Shown here: positions 47,373-55,986 of the stretch, one piece after another
Position numbering within the stretch: position 1 is the first letter of the stretch
Layout: each line of letters opens with the position of its first letter
NCBI GenBank assembly: GCA_009738435.1
Contig: CP046522.1
Span: 2,387,249 to 2,451,248, forward strand
From: Clostridium bovifaecis
GTDB taxonomy: Bacteria; Bacillota; Clostridia; Clostridiales; Clostridiaceae
DNA: 64,000 bases
Direction: 5' to 3'
Program-made: the position numbers and the translations under genes
The notes under the pieces: generated by a model
Told to the model about the DNA's origin: nothing
Databases searched by the model: none
What the model saw: only the letters and a program-made list of their open reading frames with translations

Positions 47373-47685
47373 TGATATTCACTATCCTCTCAACTACTAA
47401 ATTAACTGCCTTCTCTAATTTCTCTGCAGAAACATTCTTTATTGCATCTGCCTCATTTTTCCCATTAGCAATTATAGGGGAAGCCTCCTTCTCTGCATTG
47501 GCCACTGCCTTATCTAGCATTTTATTTGCTACACTTTTCCCTTCATTGATGATCTTTTTGTACTCATCAACTGCCTTTGCATCAGAATCTTTTACGATTT
47601 GATTACTTTCTGTTTGAGCTTTTCTAATAATCTCCATAGCCTTTTCTTCTGCTGCCTTTATTTCTTTTATAGCTTCTAATGCCAA
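47359..47685 (-). CDS. V-type ATP synthase subunit H/G (peripheral stalk)
   Basis: The 108-residue helical protein (IKEIKAAEEKAMEIIRKAQTESNQIVKDSDAKAVDEYKKIINEGK) matches AhaH/NtpF-type peripheral stalk subunits that coil with E. It is the first gene of the operon. The start codon is TTG (GGTGGTGAGACTTTGGCA), with AAGGTGG upstream. Confidence 0.88.
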   Translation of the reverse strand: MALEAIKEIKAAEEKAMEIIRKAQTESNQIVKDSDAKAVDEYKKIINEGKSVANKMLDKAVANAEKEASPIIANGKNEADAIKNVSAEKLEKAVNLVVERIVNINGNS

Positions 47686-47780
47686 AGTCTCACCACCTTT
47701 TAATTTATTTAATAAATTCTATTGACTTTATAAAGTATAATGTCTAGCACTTAATGTGGTATTGGTAACAATTTAAAACA

Positions 47781-47810
47781 ATTATAATACCGACTATGGA
47801 AAAATTTCAA
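47781..47810 (-). promoter_or_regulatory. Predicted sigma-A promoter of the V-ATPase operon
   Basis: TTGAAA (47805-47810) and TATAAT (47781-47786) on the reverse strand, 18 bases apart. The start of subunit H follows about 95 bases later. Inferred from consensus only. Confidence 0.6.
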
Positions 47811-47931
47811 TGTGAAAAACAATCATTTTCGGAAAATTTAAATAATAATTCAAAGACTAGCATTATTTTTCTCCAAAATTCACTATTAATTGATTTTTCA
47901 AATAATAGCATCTTCAGTTTAATCCTTTTTC

Positions 47932-49710
47932 TTAAATTAATCCTGTTACATCAACTATTTTATTTAAATTGTTTTCATCGTATACTAAATATGTAATTTT
48001 GTCTAGGATCTCTTTTGTCTTTACAAAGTTAAGCATATCGATGGTGAATTTTTCCACATGCAGTTTGTTTTTGTCAATATCTAGATTTAAACTTAAGACC
48101 TTTTCTCTCAATTCCTTAGTCCACCTTTTATCATTTTCATTTTCCAAAAATTCTGGTATCCATTTTTTTTTATTAAACATAAGATAATCGTATTTTATTA
48201 TGTTTCTTAAAGCTTTATTTTCTCCCCTTAGTTTTTCACTATTAAACTCTAAAAATACTCTATAATATTCTGCATTTGAAATATTCCTGCTAAAATACCC
48301 TTTTTCATCAAAAAACATTCCTAAGCTATAATAAAAATCAAAAGGATTATCAAATTGTTTTTCAAAGTACTCTAACACCGTATTAAATTTGCCAGAATTA
48401 TAATATTTATCTACAACCGATTCCACTTTTTTCAATACCAATAATTCTTCGTAACTTATATCTTTGGTTTTTAATATTTCATAAGGTGGATATGGTGAAT
48501 ATTTCATTTCCCATTTGTCTTTCTCATCCATCATCGGTGACCCCTTTAATATCTTCAAAAATCCTAGCTGTATTTCTTCCGGTCTAATGGAGTAGACCTG
48601 ATTAAATGAATTTTTAAAAGAATGAAAATCTTCTCCTGGAAGACCAGCTATTAAATCTAGGTGTTGGCTTATATTTCCCAGGGCTTTTACTTCTTTTACC
48701 TTTTCTGCTACATCCTCAAAACTTATATATCTATTTATGTTTTTTAGAATTTGATTATTTGTAGTTTGAACTCCTACTTCGAATTGAAATCTTCCTTTAG
48801 GCGCTTTTGATAAAACATTAACCTGATTGTTTGTTAAAATATTAGCTGATATTTCAAAGTGAAACTTTGTTTCCGTATCTTGATTTGTTAGAAATTCCCA
48901 TATACCTGTTGCAAACTTCTCATCACAGTTAAAAGTTCTATCTACAAACTTTACAAGTCTCACCTTCTTATCCATAAGATAACCCAGTTCTTTCTTTACC
49001 TTTTCAATATCTCTAAATCTAATATTTCTATCCACAGATGATAGACAGTACTTACATCTAAAAGGACACCCTCTTGAAGCTTCATAATAAACTATCTTAT
49101 TATCCAGCTCATCTTCTTCGTCATATGGAAATACTACTTGATTTATATCAATGTTGCTCCTAATTCCCCCATAAAATACTTCTTTTCCCTTTTTATAAAA
49201 TAGCCCTTCAATATTAAGTGGTATATCTTCTTCTTTATTAATTGTTTGATTATTAACTATCAACCTACACTTATCTGAAAAAGCATCTTCATCATCAACA
49301 GAATATGGCCCTTTTCCCCTTATCTTGTATTTGATTAAACTTCTAAAGGTTTCTTCTCCTTCTCCCTCAATTAGATATTCTCCTTCATTTTTCTCTAAAA
49401 ACTCTCTTCCATCAAAGCTTACTTCTGGTCCACCATAAATTATTTCTATCCTCTCATCCACTAACTTTATAAGCTTAGATAACCCTCTAACCATCTCTCT
49501 GTTCCATATGTAACAAGAAAAAGCAATAATATCTGCTTTCTCTCTTATGAGCTCTTCTAATATTCTCTCTACTCTATCATTTATTGAAAATTCCTTAATT
49601 ACTGAATTATAATCTAAATCCTTAGTGTAGGCTTTTAAATACCTGATAGCCAAATTAGAGTGCACATATTGCGAATTAATCCCCACCAGTAATACCTTTA
49701 GTTTCTTCAT
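47932..49710 (-). CDS. B12-binding-domain radical SAM protein (DUF4080 type)
   Basis: A 592-residue protein. The N-terminal cobalamin-binding fold (residues about 5-125) includes ADIIAFSCYIWN and IIYGGPEVSFD. The radical SAM core follows with Cys215-x3-Cys219-x2-Cys222 (ASRGCPFRCKYCLSS) and LDLIAGLPGEDF. The C-terminal ~200 residues match the DUF4080 layout. Substrate unknown; many relatives act in methyl transfer. Its 5' end overlaps the 3' end of the methyltransferase-like gene. Confidence 0.88.
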   Translation of the reverse strand: MKKLKVLLVGINSQYVHSNLAIRYLKAYTKDLDYNSVIKEFSINDRVERILEELIREKADIIAFSCYIWNREMVRGLSKLIKLVDERIEIIYGGPEVSFDGREFLEKNEGEYLIEGEGEETFRSLIKYKIRGKGPYSVDDEDAFSDKCRLIVNNQTINKEEDIPLNIEGLFYKKGKEVFYGGIRSNIDINQVVFPYDEEDELDNKIVYYEASRGCPFRCKYCLSSVDRNIRFRDIEKVKKELGYLMDKKVRLVKFVDRTFNCDEKFATGIWEFLTNQDTETKFHFEISANILTNNQVNVLSKAPKGRFQFEVGVQTTNNQILKNINRYISFEDVAEKVKEVKALGNISQHLDLIAGLPGEDFHSFKNSFNQVYSIRPEEIQLGFLKILKGSPMMDEKDKWEMKYSPYPPYEILKTKDISYEELLVLKKVESVVDKYYNSGKFNTVLEYFEKQFDNPFDFYYSLGMFFDEKGYFSRNISNAEYYRVFLEFNSEKLRGENKALRNIIKYDYLMFNKKKWIPEFLENENDKRWTKELREKVLSLNLDIDKNKLHVEKFTIDMLNFVKTKEILDKITYLVYDENNLNKIVDVTGLI

Positions 49711-50221
49711 TAATATCTCTCCTTTTCTTTTGTGCCTTTATATAATAAATATTATCTGAACACTCAAATTCTATTATATCAAAATATCCTTCTAGCAATC
49801 TAAGGGTGGTTTTTGAAGATGTATCTTTTAAAACATTAATCTCTCTCACGCTGATCCTTTTAGCTCCCCCCTGCGGAAGCATTACATTGATTTTACCATA
49901 AAAGGTCTTTCCGTATCCCTTATCAATATCCCATATATAAACAAATCCATCTTTCTTTAGATAATTATATATTTTTTCTATTAAAACTTTTCTACTTGTT
50001 CTAAATATTATACTACTAAAAGATAAAAACAGCACGCAGCTGTCATAAGAATTTTCTTTTATATTCTTACATTTATCTCTTCCGTCAATATATTCTACAC
50101 TAAAGTCTTTATTACTTTTTTTATATACATTATATACTACACCATAATTATCTGCCCCTATGTCTAAAACCTCGCCAGTAAAAATTTCCTTTTCCATACT
50201 TATTACTATTTCTTTTTCCAT
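49676..50221 (-). CDS. Class I SAM methyltransferase-like protein
   Basis: A 181-residue protein. GEVLDIGADNYGVVYNVYKK resembles the glycine-rich SAM-binding loop (motif I, D-x-G-x-x-x-G), and DSCVLFLSFSSI with KKDGFVYIWDIDKGYG resembles later strands. The match is partial, so catalytic ability is uncertain. The frame is open to 50260; a GGGGGAGG site sets ATG 50221. It overlaps the radical SAM gene by 35 bases, so the two are likely co-expressed. Confidence 0.65.
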   Translation of the reverse strand: MEKEIVISMEKEIFTGEVLDIGADNYGVVYNVYKKSNKDFSVEYIDGRDKCKNIKENSYDSCVLFLSFSSIIFRTSRKVLIEKIYNYLKKDGFVYIWDIDKGYGKTFYGKINVMLPQGGAKRISVREINVLKDTSSKTTLRLLEGYFDIIEFECSDNIYYIKAQKKRRDINEETKGITGGD

Positions 50222-50281
50222 TATTCCTCCCCCTTTTCTTATGTTTTCCAGTAGCCTCACATATTACTTTCTACATAAAAG

Positions 50282-50314
50282 AAATATTTCCTCCAATTAA
50301 TGGAAGAAATATTT
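50282..50314. terminator. Hairpin in the gap between phospholipase C-like and methyltransferase-like genes
   Basis: AAATATTTCCTCCA (50282-50295) pairs with TGGAAGAAATATTT (50301-50314) with one mismatch. The following sequence is T-rich on the plus strand. It could terminate the reverse phospholipase-gene transcript. Confidence 0.5.
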
Positions 50315-50354
50315 GTTCTATATTTTCTACATCTTAATGTATATTGTATTTAAT

Positions 50355-51068
50355 TTAACATTGAACCTTATTTCTTAGCTTTTCATAATAGTCTAACATA
50401 AATCCTGCTGTTGTTATCTGGGCTTCCTGTATAATCATGGATGCAACTTGCATATATCTTTCATCTCTTGCTTCAATATTGTGAAATTTAAAATAAGCAG
50501 AATTTGCAACTAATGCATTATTTTCAATATAATCTTTTAAGCTATCATATCTTTTAATACCTTTCCTCACTTCAAAATGATGTCCTAATGCTATATTCTT
50601 TATTATAAATAGTTCAAACTGTCTATGGTTTTTTAGTAGTCTATTGTTCACATGGTGAGGAACTGTTGCATCTTGTATTAAATGGCATGATGCTCCAAAA
50701 TAGAACATGCTCATAGATACATCTCCAAGTTCTAAATATCTATTCGCCAAGTCGCAATAACGCTTGCACTCATCAAGTAAATTGGAGAAGCCATATAAAC
50801 CCTTCCTCTCATTAAAATGGTAAAAGTGATTTGTACTTTTAAAATCTTGATCAGCCCACACTACTCCTTCATTTATATTTTTAATATAAATGCTGTAACA
50901 TTTATATTGCTGGATATATCCCTCATTTTTTAGAAGTTCTAAAGCTTTGTTATTTATATACTTATGTGCCATGCAGTGAGTTTGTATTATCATTTTTTTT
51001 ATAGGATTAACAATCCCCATAAACTTTCTAACAGTTTTACCATATAACTTTTCAGCTTTTGTTGCCAT
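50355..51068 (-). CDS. Zinc-dependent phospholipase C-like protein without signal peptide
   Basis: A 238-residue protein of the alpha-toxin/PC-PLC fold. The metal pattern of C. perfringens alpha-toxin is echoed: His31 in QTHCMAHKY, Asp73 or Asp75, His129-x3-Asp133, His139 and His148-x3-Glu152. The spacing of the last five ligands is close to H126/D130/H136/H148/E152. No signal peptide or C2-like C-terminal domain is present, so it is probably not an exotoxin. ATG 51068 is preferred to ATG 51074 because GGGG is spaced for it. Confidence 0.8.
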   Translation of the reverse strand: MATKAEKLYGKTVRKFMGIVNPIKKMIIQTHCMAHKYINNKALELLKNEGYIQQYKCYSIYIKNINEGVVWADQDFKSTNHFYHFNERKGLYGFSNLLDECKRYCDLANRYLELGDVSMSMFYFGASCHLIQDATVPHHVNNRLLKNHRQFELFIIKNIALGHHFEVRKGIKRYDSLKDYIENNALVANSAYFKFHNIEARDERYMQVASMIIQEAQITTAGFMLDYYEKLRNKVQC

Positions 51069-51105
51069 GTCCATTACCCCAATCTTTTAAATTTAACTAA
51101 GTACA

Positions 51106-52422
51106 TCATTTTTTGTTTGTAGATTTATCAATGGTCATTTTTAGTATAGTTATTATCATTATTATAGTTACAATAAATAAGAAATATAATATAGGTCTAG
51201 TTGAAATATGACTAGTACTAATATCTTTTAACCCTAAAGCGTACATATTGCCATCAGTATAATCTAATATTAGAATTTGATTTTTTACATATTTAATACT
51301 AGAAATTTTACTTTTATCATTAAATTTTAATTTCTCACTTAATATGCCTAAATCATTCATAGCATAAAGCTTTTGTTCCTTACTTTCATAAAAGTATATA
51401 GAATCAACTTCCCCAACTTTACCATTTTTATCTATAGCTAAACTGTTTAAAGTTCCTAAGCTTTTATGAACATAAATTGGGGCGCTTGGGTTTGTTGTAG
51501 GATGATTATCTAAAATAAAAGAAACCCCTCTGTTGTTTGAGCCTTTAAATTTAGGAGAATTAACAGGATCTCCTCCACTATAATCCGGCCAACCATACCA
51601 AGTTTTTGGTTTTATTACGTATATATAATCTGTATCGCCTTTTATCGGTCTTGAGCCCCTATTTTCCATTCCACCCACAGAAACTATCATCCTTTCCCTA
51701 CTGTCAAAGTCTATTCCCTTTACATTTCTTATACCCCAAGCATATGTTGCACAAGCTTCATTCGCAAGATTATACATTATTATAGAAGCATTTCCTGGAA
51801 AGTGACCAGGTATAATCTGGCCTTCTATGCTTTTAGTACCCTTATTTATGAAGGCTCCAGTATCTCCATTCTCAAAATTTATTCCTTTTAAGGTAATCTT
51901 ATATGGCGAAATATCATGACTAAAAGGGTTATCCTTAAGCCAAGAATTATCATTTCCTACCACTCCTGAGTTTGTTGCAGCACCTATGGTCACATATAGA
52001 TAATCTCCACTAATTTTTATTATGCTATTTTTATAATCTCCGAAATTAGGTAGATCCTTTATTATTTCTATACATTTTTTGCTACGTAAGTCGTAAGAGT
52101 ACACAGAACTATTACTTGAAAAATAAAGCTTATTTCTGTCATATTCTATACTGTTTATATTCATATTGCTGTCACTAAATAGATTTATACTCCTACCATT
52201 TTTATCTATGAACTGTATCTTATCTTTGTAGGCTATGTAGTAATTTTCTTCTTCATCTACAACAAAATCTACCGCAGATCTTAACCCTCTATATTTTAAA
52301 TCTACTTTTAGGTTATTATCCTTTAAAATTATGTTGTAATCATTAAAACAGTGCTTTTTTAAAAAAATAATAGCTGCAGTAAAGATGATAATTATTAATA
52401 ATGACTTAAAAAACTTTTTCAT
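51106..52422 (-). CDS. Membrane-anchored beta-propeller protein (sorbosone/glucose dehydrogenase-like)
   Basis: A 438-residue protein with an N-terminal span (SLLIIIIFTAAIIFL), an external six-bladed propeller-like body (ISGDYLYVTIGAATNSG, GHFPGNASIIMYN, EACATYAWGIRNVKGIDFDSRERMIVS, KPKTWYGWPDYSGGDPVNSP) and a C-terminal span (PILYFLFIVTIIMIITIL). The WGxRN...GxDWxGG-type blades resemble PQQ-dependent sugar dehydrogenases, but pyrroloquinoline quinone use is not evident in clostridia. The frame opens earlier; GGAGGGAGT sets ATG 52422. Confidence 0.78.
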   Translation of the reverse strand: MKKFFKSLLIIIIFTAAIIFLKKHCFNDYNIILKDNNLKVDLKYRGLRSAVDFVVDEEENYYIAYKDKIQFIDKNGRSINLFSDSNMNINSIEYDRNKLYFSSNSSVYSYDLRSKKCIEIIKDLPNFGDYKNSIIKISGDYLYVTIGAATNSGVVGNDNSWLKDNPFSHDISPYKITLKGINFENGDTGAFINKGTKSIEGQIIPGHFPGNASIIMYNLANEACATYAWGIRNVKGIDFDSRERMIVSVGGMENRGSRPIKGDTDYIYVIKPKTWYGWPDYSGGDPVNSPKFKGSNNRGVSFILDNHPTTNPSAPIYVHKSLGTLNSLAIDKNGKVGEVDSIYFYESKEQKLYAMNDLGILSEKLKFNDKSKISSIKYVKNQILILDYTDGNMYALGLKDISTSHISTRPILYFLFIVTIIMIITILKMTIDKSTNKK

Positions 52423-52545
52423 ACTCCCTCCAAAAAAATTCCTCTTACCTAAAATATATTTTATTAGATAAGAGGATATGTATAAAATTAAGCTGTATCT
52501 ACAAAAGGTACTAATATTAATCCCTCTCATAAACACAGCCCTAAG

Positions 52546-53109
52546 TTACTTTACACTCGTCAAAACAATATGTTCTTTTTCAACTTCAGATAATGCATTA
52601 AATATCCCTTTTATGATGTTACTGGATACATTTTTATGATTCTTACTGTAAAATGCTACAGCATGCTCTTCTCTCTTTCTTGCTATCTCTAAAAGCTGAG
52701 TATCATCTTCATATTTTGTATAGTCCACTCTTCTTAATAGTGGAAGTTCTTTAAAACCACCTAGATTCTTATGCACTCTTGCATGAGTGTATTCAATCCT
52801 ACTTAAATGTAAAAACTTTTTTTTAAGCTCTTCAGACTTTGCTAGTTTCGAAGCCTCCAAATAAAATTCCCCATTGAAAACTTCAAGCTTCATAGCACTA
52901 TCTAATATCTTTATAGTTTTTAAATCCACTTCCTCACTAGACACCTTGTACACTTCTTGTTGGCTTTGAAGATATTCTTTACCTACCCCACAAAATGGAC
53001 AATATTCTACATGTTCCTCATTATTTTTATATAAGAAGGCATTTTCATTAAAGTTGTAGTTGCTGCCATTTATATTCATACCACAAACTAAACATTTTAA
53101 CTCTTTCAT
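52546..53109 (-). CDS. Rubrerythrin-like protein with N-terminal zinc/iron ribbon
   Basis: A 187-residue protein. An N-terminal Cys4 motif (Cys6-x2-Cys9 ... Cys37-x2-Cys40), like a rubredoxin or zinc ribbon, is followed by a ferritin-like four-helix bundle. Its helices provide likely di-iron ligands in EVFNGEFYLEASK, RIEYTHARVHKN, REEHAVAFYSKN and EVEKEHIVL. The order differs from classic rubrerythrin, in which the rubredoxin domain is C-terminal, so it resembles reverse rubrerythrin. A peroxide-scavenging role is inferred. Confidence 0.82.
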   Translation of the reverse strand: MKELKCLVCGMNINGSNYNFNENAFLYKNNEEHVEYCPFCGVGKEYLQSQQEVYKVSSEEVDLKTIKILDSAMKLEVFNGEFYLEASKLAKSEELKKKFLHLSRIEYTHARVHKNLGGFKELPLLRRVDYTKYEDDTQLLEIARKREEHAVAFYSKNHKNVSSNIIKGIFNALSEVEKEHIVLTSVK

Positions 53110-53472
53110 TATTTCACCCCAATTATTTATATCTTAAGCATCTATAAACTAACGCGTATACTGTAAAAATGCTCCTATCTGCATAATTATAGCAAATATT
53201 AGACGTGCACTTTTTAATATTATATGTGTATATTTTCTTCCTATATATGTATATATTTTAATTGAAAAACCTAATATTTACTAGCTATATATTTTGCTAA
53301 TTTTTTAACTTTAAGACCATAATCCTACTCATTTATCACTAATCAATTAATTTATTTATTAATTCACTTTCAAATATCTGCATATACTTGAATTTTATCA
53401 TCTGAATCCTAAATAAAAGGAGAAAATAAGAAGATAGTTATAGGCTTTTTCGGCGGAGTAACTGATGCTCTT
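53110..53472. other. AT-rich intergenic region
   Basis: About 360 bases with no gene of its own. Towards the right end, AAAAGGAGAAAATAAGAAG precedes an open frame that is discussed under the hypothetical gene at 53473. It could hold promoters of the divergent transcripts. Confidence 0.4.
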
Positions 53473-53724
53473 GTGCATGTAATATTAAAAGTTATGTACG
53501 TTGCTCCAACTGCCGTATTCCCTTTAATGTCCAATGCTACTAGAAGCTTTGGATGCAAAGTTCTTTTATTGCTTCTAAAATTATTAGCAGTATACAGAGT
53601 AGCTTTACTTCTTTATACCTTCGGAATTTACGGGTCATCTATAAAAGTATTTTCCAACACATCACCTGAAAGGTTTTTTAGAGAAATATATAAAGCTCAA
53701 GTGGTAGCTCTATCCACAGTATAA
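53473..53724 (+). CDS. Doubtful hypothetical protein, start uncertain
   Basis: An 83-codon frame from GTG 53473, hydrophobic in the middle (VLLLLLKLLAVYRVALLLYTF). The same frame is open upstream (KKIVIGFFGGVTDALVHVILKV) back to an AAGGAG about 53420, but no ATG, GTG or TTG stands at the right distance from that site. Either the start codon has been lost or a rare start is used. A terminator follows at 53772. No family recognised. Confidence 0.4.
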   Translation: MHVILKVMYVAPTAVFPLMSNATRSFGCKVLLLLLKLLAVYRVALLLYTFGIYGSSIKVFSNTSPERFFREIYKAQVVALSTV

Positions 53725-53771
53725 AAGCAAATACTTTGTTAAATACTTAATGATATGTTAATATAATAATT

Positions 53772-53815
53772 AACGAAGCAGGAGGCATTGGCTTTATTAG
53801 TACCTTCTGCTTTTT
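53772..53815 (+). terminator. Terminator hairpin before the LysM gene
   Basis: AAGCAGGAGG (about 53775-53784) pairs, with one G-U, with ACCTTCTGCTT (about 53801-53811), followed by a T-run. It ends the transcript of the short frame at 53473. Confidence 0.6.
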
Positions 53816-53955
53816 TAATTATTCTTTACCTTTCCTACATTTTGTTTCTTATTTAACACAAATAGGATTTTAACCCTTTAATCCACTAATTACTATTTTC
53901 TCCTTCCCAACGATAATATAATTAAATACATATTTAACTAAGGAGGAACATAAGT

Positions 53956-54978
53956 ATGAAATCTAAAAAGTTAGCAACTGTTTTTACTGCTTTATTTCTA
54001 CTTGGGGCTGCCCCGTCGGCTAAAGCTTCTACAATATCGAATTATACTGTTAAAAGTGGTGATTCTCTTTGGAAAATTGCTCAAGTTTATAACACAACCG
54101 TTTCAAAAATAGCTTCTCTAAACAATATAGATTCAAATGAATACATATATATTGGACAAACTCTTAAAGTTGAAGATAACCGTTCTATATCTCATACCGT
54201 AATTTCTGGAGATACTTTGTGGAAAATATCACTAAAATATAATACAACAATTCAAGCTGTAATGGATTTAAATAACCTCTCCAATTCAACCATTTACATC
54301 GGACAAGTATTACGCATTCCTAGTGGAAACACTGTATCTAATATTATTATGCCAGAGGTGAAAACTGTAAACTACAGAGTGGCATCTGGCGATACAGTTT
54401 GGGGAATAGCCCAAAAATATGGTACTACTGTAGATACAATTGTGAAGAGTAATATGCTAGCAGCTCCTATACTTATGCCTGGGCAAATTATAACTGTTCC
54501 TGTCAATTCCAGTGTAATCGTAAAACCTGTAGGGATTACCATGTACACAGCTAAAAAGGGAAGCAGTTATGGAGATATCTACACCTGGGAAAATGCCAGA
54601 AGAATATTTACAGTTGGTCAAAGAGGAACTTTAAGAGATTTGAAGACAGGTATTTCCTTTAACATAAAATATTATGGTGGATCTAACCACTCAGATATAG
54701 TTCCTTTAACAACTGCAGATTCTGCTAAGATGAAACAAATATATTCTACTTGGTCTTGGTCAGCTATGCGGCCTATGATTCTTACTTTTAGCCAAGGAGG
54801 AACAAATTATCAGCTAGCAGTAAGCGTAACAGGAATGCCTCATTCTACAACAGATATGTATGCCCAAAATGGAATCGATGGCCACTTTGATATGTACTTC
54901 TATAATAGTACAAGCCATAATACAAATGAAATGAGTCCTACTCATCAGAAAAATATACTTATAGCAAATGGACAATAG
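53956..54978 (+). CDS. Secreted protein with three LysM domains
   Basis: A 340-residue secreted protein. The signal peptide is MKSKKLATVFTALFLLGAAPSAKAS, with cleavage likely after AKA. Three LysM units (about 29-72, 78-120 and 138-181) have YTVKSGDSLWKIAQ, HTVISGDTLWKIS and YRVASGDTVWGIAQ starts, so it binds peptidoglycan. The C-terminal ~140 residues (KKGSSYGDIYTWENARRIFTVGQRG ... SVTGMPHSTTDMYAQNGIDGHFDMYFYNS) form a domain common in clostridial LysM proteins, of unknown activity. AAGGAGGA precedes the ATG. The stop codon overlaps the palindrome at 54978. Confidence 0.9.
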   Translation: MKSKKLATVFTALFLLGAAPSAKASTISNYTVKSGDSLWKIAQVYNTTVSKIASLNNIDSNEYIYIGQTLKVEDNRSISHTVISGDTLWKISLKYNTTIQAVMDLNNLSNSTIYIGQVLRIPSGNTVSNIIMPEVKTVNYRVASGDTVWGIAQKYGTTVDTIVKSNMLAAPILMPGQIITVPVNSSVIVKPVGITMYTAKKGSSYGDIYTWENARRIFTVGQRGTLRDLKTGISFNIKYYGGSNHSDIVPLTTADSAKMKQIYSTWSWSAMRPMILTFSQGGTNYQLAVSVTGMPHSTTDMYAQNGIDGHFDMYFYNSTSHNTNEMSPTHQKNILIANGQ

Positions 54979-55138
54979 AAATAAATTGCGGCGCAATTTA
55001 TTTCAGTGTAGGAGTGGAGGCGCTAAAGCGCTGAGTGGAGAAGTGGAGAAATACCTTGTTGTAAAGTTCTCCACTTCCCCATTCCTCCACTGCCTTTTAA
55101 GGCTTCTCCACTAAGAATTTTGCATCACAAAATTCTTA
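54978..55138. repeat. Palindrome-bounded intergenic element, type B copy 2 (161 bp, inverted relative to copy 1)
   Basis: Left palindrome 54978-55004 (arms GAAATAAATTGC and GCAATTTATTTC) begins on the last base of the LysM stop. Right palindrome 55112-55138 (arms near AAGAATTTTG and CAAAATTCTT) includes the stop codon of the convergent gene (55136-55138). The interior holds GGAGTGGAGG...GTGGAGAAGTGGAG and its complement CTCCACTTCCCC...CCTCCACTGCC. The reverse complement matches copy 1 (13801-13940 plus 15486-15511) along its whole length. Confidence 0.88.
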
Positions 55139-55969
55139 AACTGTATGGCACTTACATACTTTTACTCCACATTTCTTGCATTTACATTTTAAGAAATCAA
55201 ATCCAAAAACAATAGCTACACTAAAGTTAAATCTACGTCTTGCTCCAAAAGCTGCTGCTTCAGACAATGCTGTACCATTCTCAACTAGTGCTACTGCTTC
55301 ACTTGAGGTAGTGCCCTGTGCAAATGCAAAAGCTGCACCGCTGCAAACTATATCTTCTCTTCTAGTACATCTACTATGACTACTTCTCCTATTAACTTCT
55401 TCATTTTCTTGTGGCTCTGTTATATCATAAAGTTCTTTTTCTAAACTCATTATTTTAATAGCATCTTCTTTTATTTCTTCAATTTTTTTTCTTATGCCAT
55501 CTATATATCCTGCTAGAAGGCTGTTATTTTTTACTTCTTCAGCTATTTGAATTTCCCCATCATTTTTTAATTTCTCAAGCACAGTGTTAATATCCACATA
55601 ATTTCTTCCCTCTGGCACCGGAATCCATCCATTGCAAGAACATTCTGTTATAGACTGTCCTTCAGCTGTAGCCATGCTGCTAAAGGAAACTGCTATTCCA
55701 AGGTAAGCTGCAAAATTGGGAGCAGCAATAGTAGCAGTAGAAGAACTTACATTACTAAATGTCGCTGCAGAAGCACTGCTTGAACAATTAGCACTTTCCC
55801 TTTGAGAATTAGAATTATTAGTTATAATATCTAATATATCCTTTTCTTCAGCTTCTATTTCTATTATTTGCTCTTCTATTGATTTTATCTTATTTTCGAT
55901 ATCTTGATGAAGCATTTGTATTTCTTGGTATAAATCTTCTTCTGATCTTTTTTTATTCATAACATTCAC
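55136..55969 (-). CDS. Coiled-coil, Ala/Ser-rich protein with Cys-rich tail
   Basis: A 277-residue protein of unknown function. It begins with a coiled coil (EEDLYQEIQMLHQDIENKIKSIEEQIIEIEAEEKDIL), then an Ala/Ser/Thr-rich stretch (CSSSASAATFSNVSSSTATIAAPNFAAYLGIAVSFSS). A second charged segment follows, and an Ala-rich block ends with FLKCKCKKCGVKVCKCHTV. The Cys pattern, low complexity and similarity in order to the gene at 55987 recall spore coat or exosporium proteins that cross-link. No signal peptide. Its stop codon is inside the type B palindrome. Confidence 0.72.
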   Translation of the reverse strand: MNVMNKKRSEEDLYQEIQMLHQDIENKIKSIEEQIIEIEAEEKDILDIITNNSNSQRESANCSSSASAATFSNVSSSTATIAAPNFAAYLGIAVSFSSMATAEGQSITECSCNGWIPVPEGRNYVDINTVLEKLKNDGEIQIAEEVKNNSLLAGYIDGIRKKIEEIKEDAIKIMSLEKELYDITEPQENEEVNRRSSHSRCTRREDIVCSGAAFAFAQGTTSSEAVALVENGTALSEAAAFGARRRFNFSVAIVFGFDFLKCKCKKCGVKVCKCHTV

Positions 55970-55986
55970 CCTTCATACACCTCCTT

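Noticed and set aside
53956..54978. LysM protein as part of a phage or lysis cassette
   Set aside because: It has a clear signal peptide, three LysM domains and no phage neighbours.
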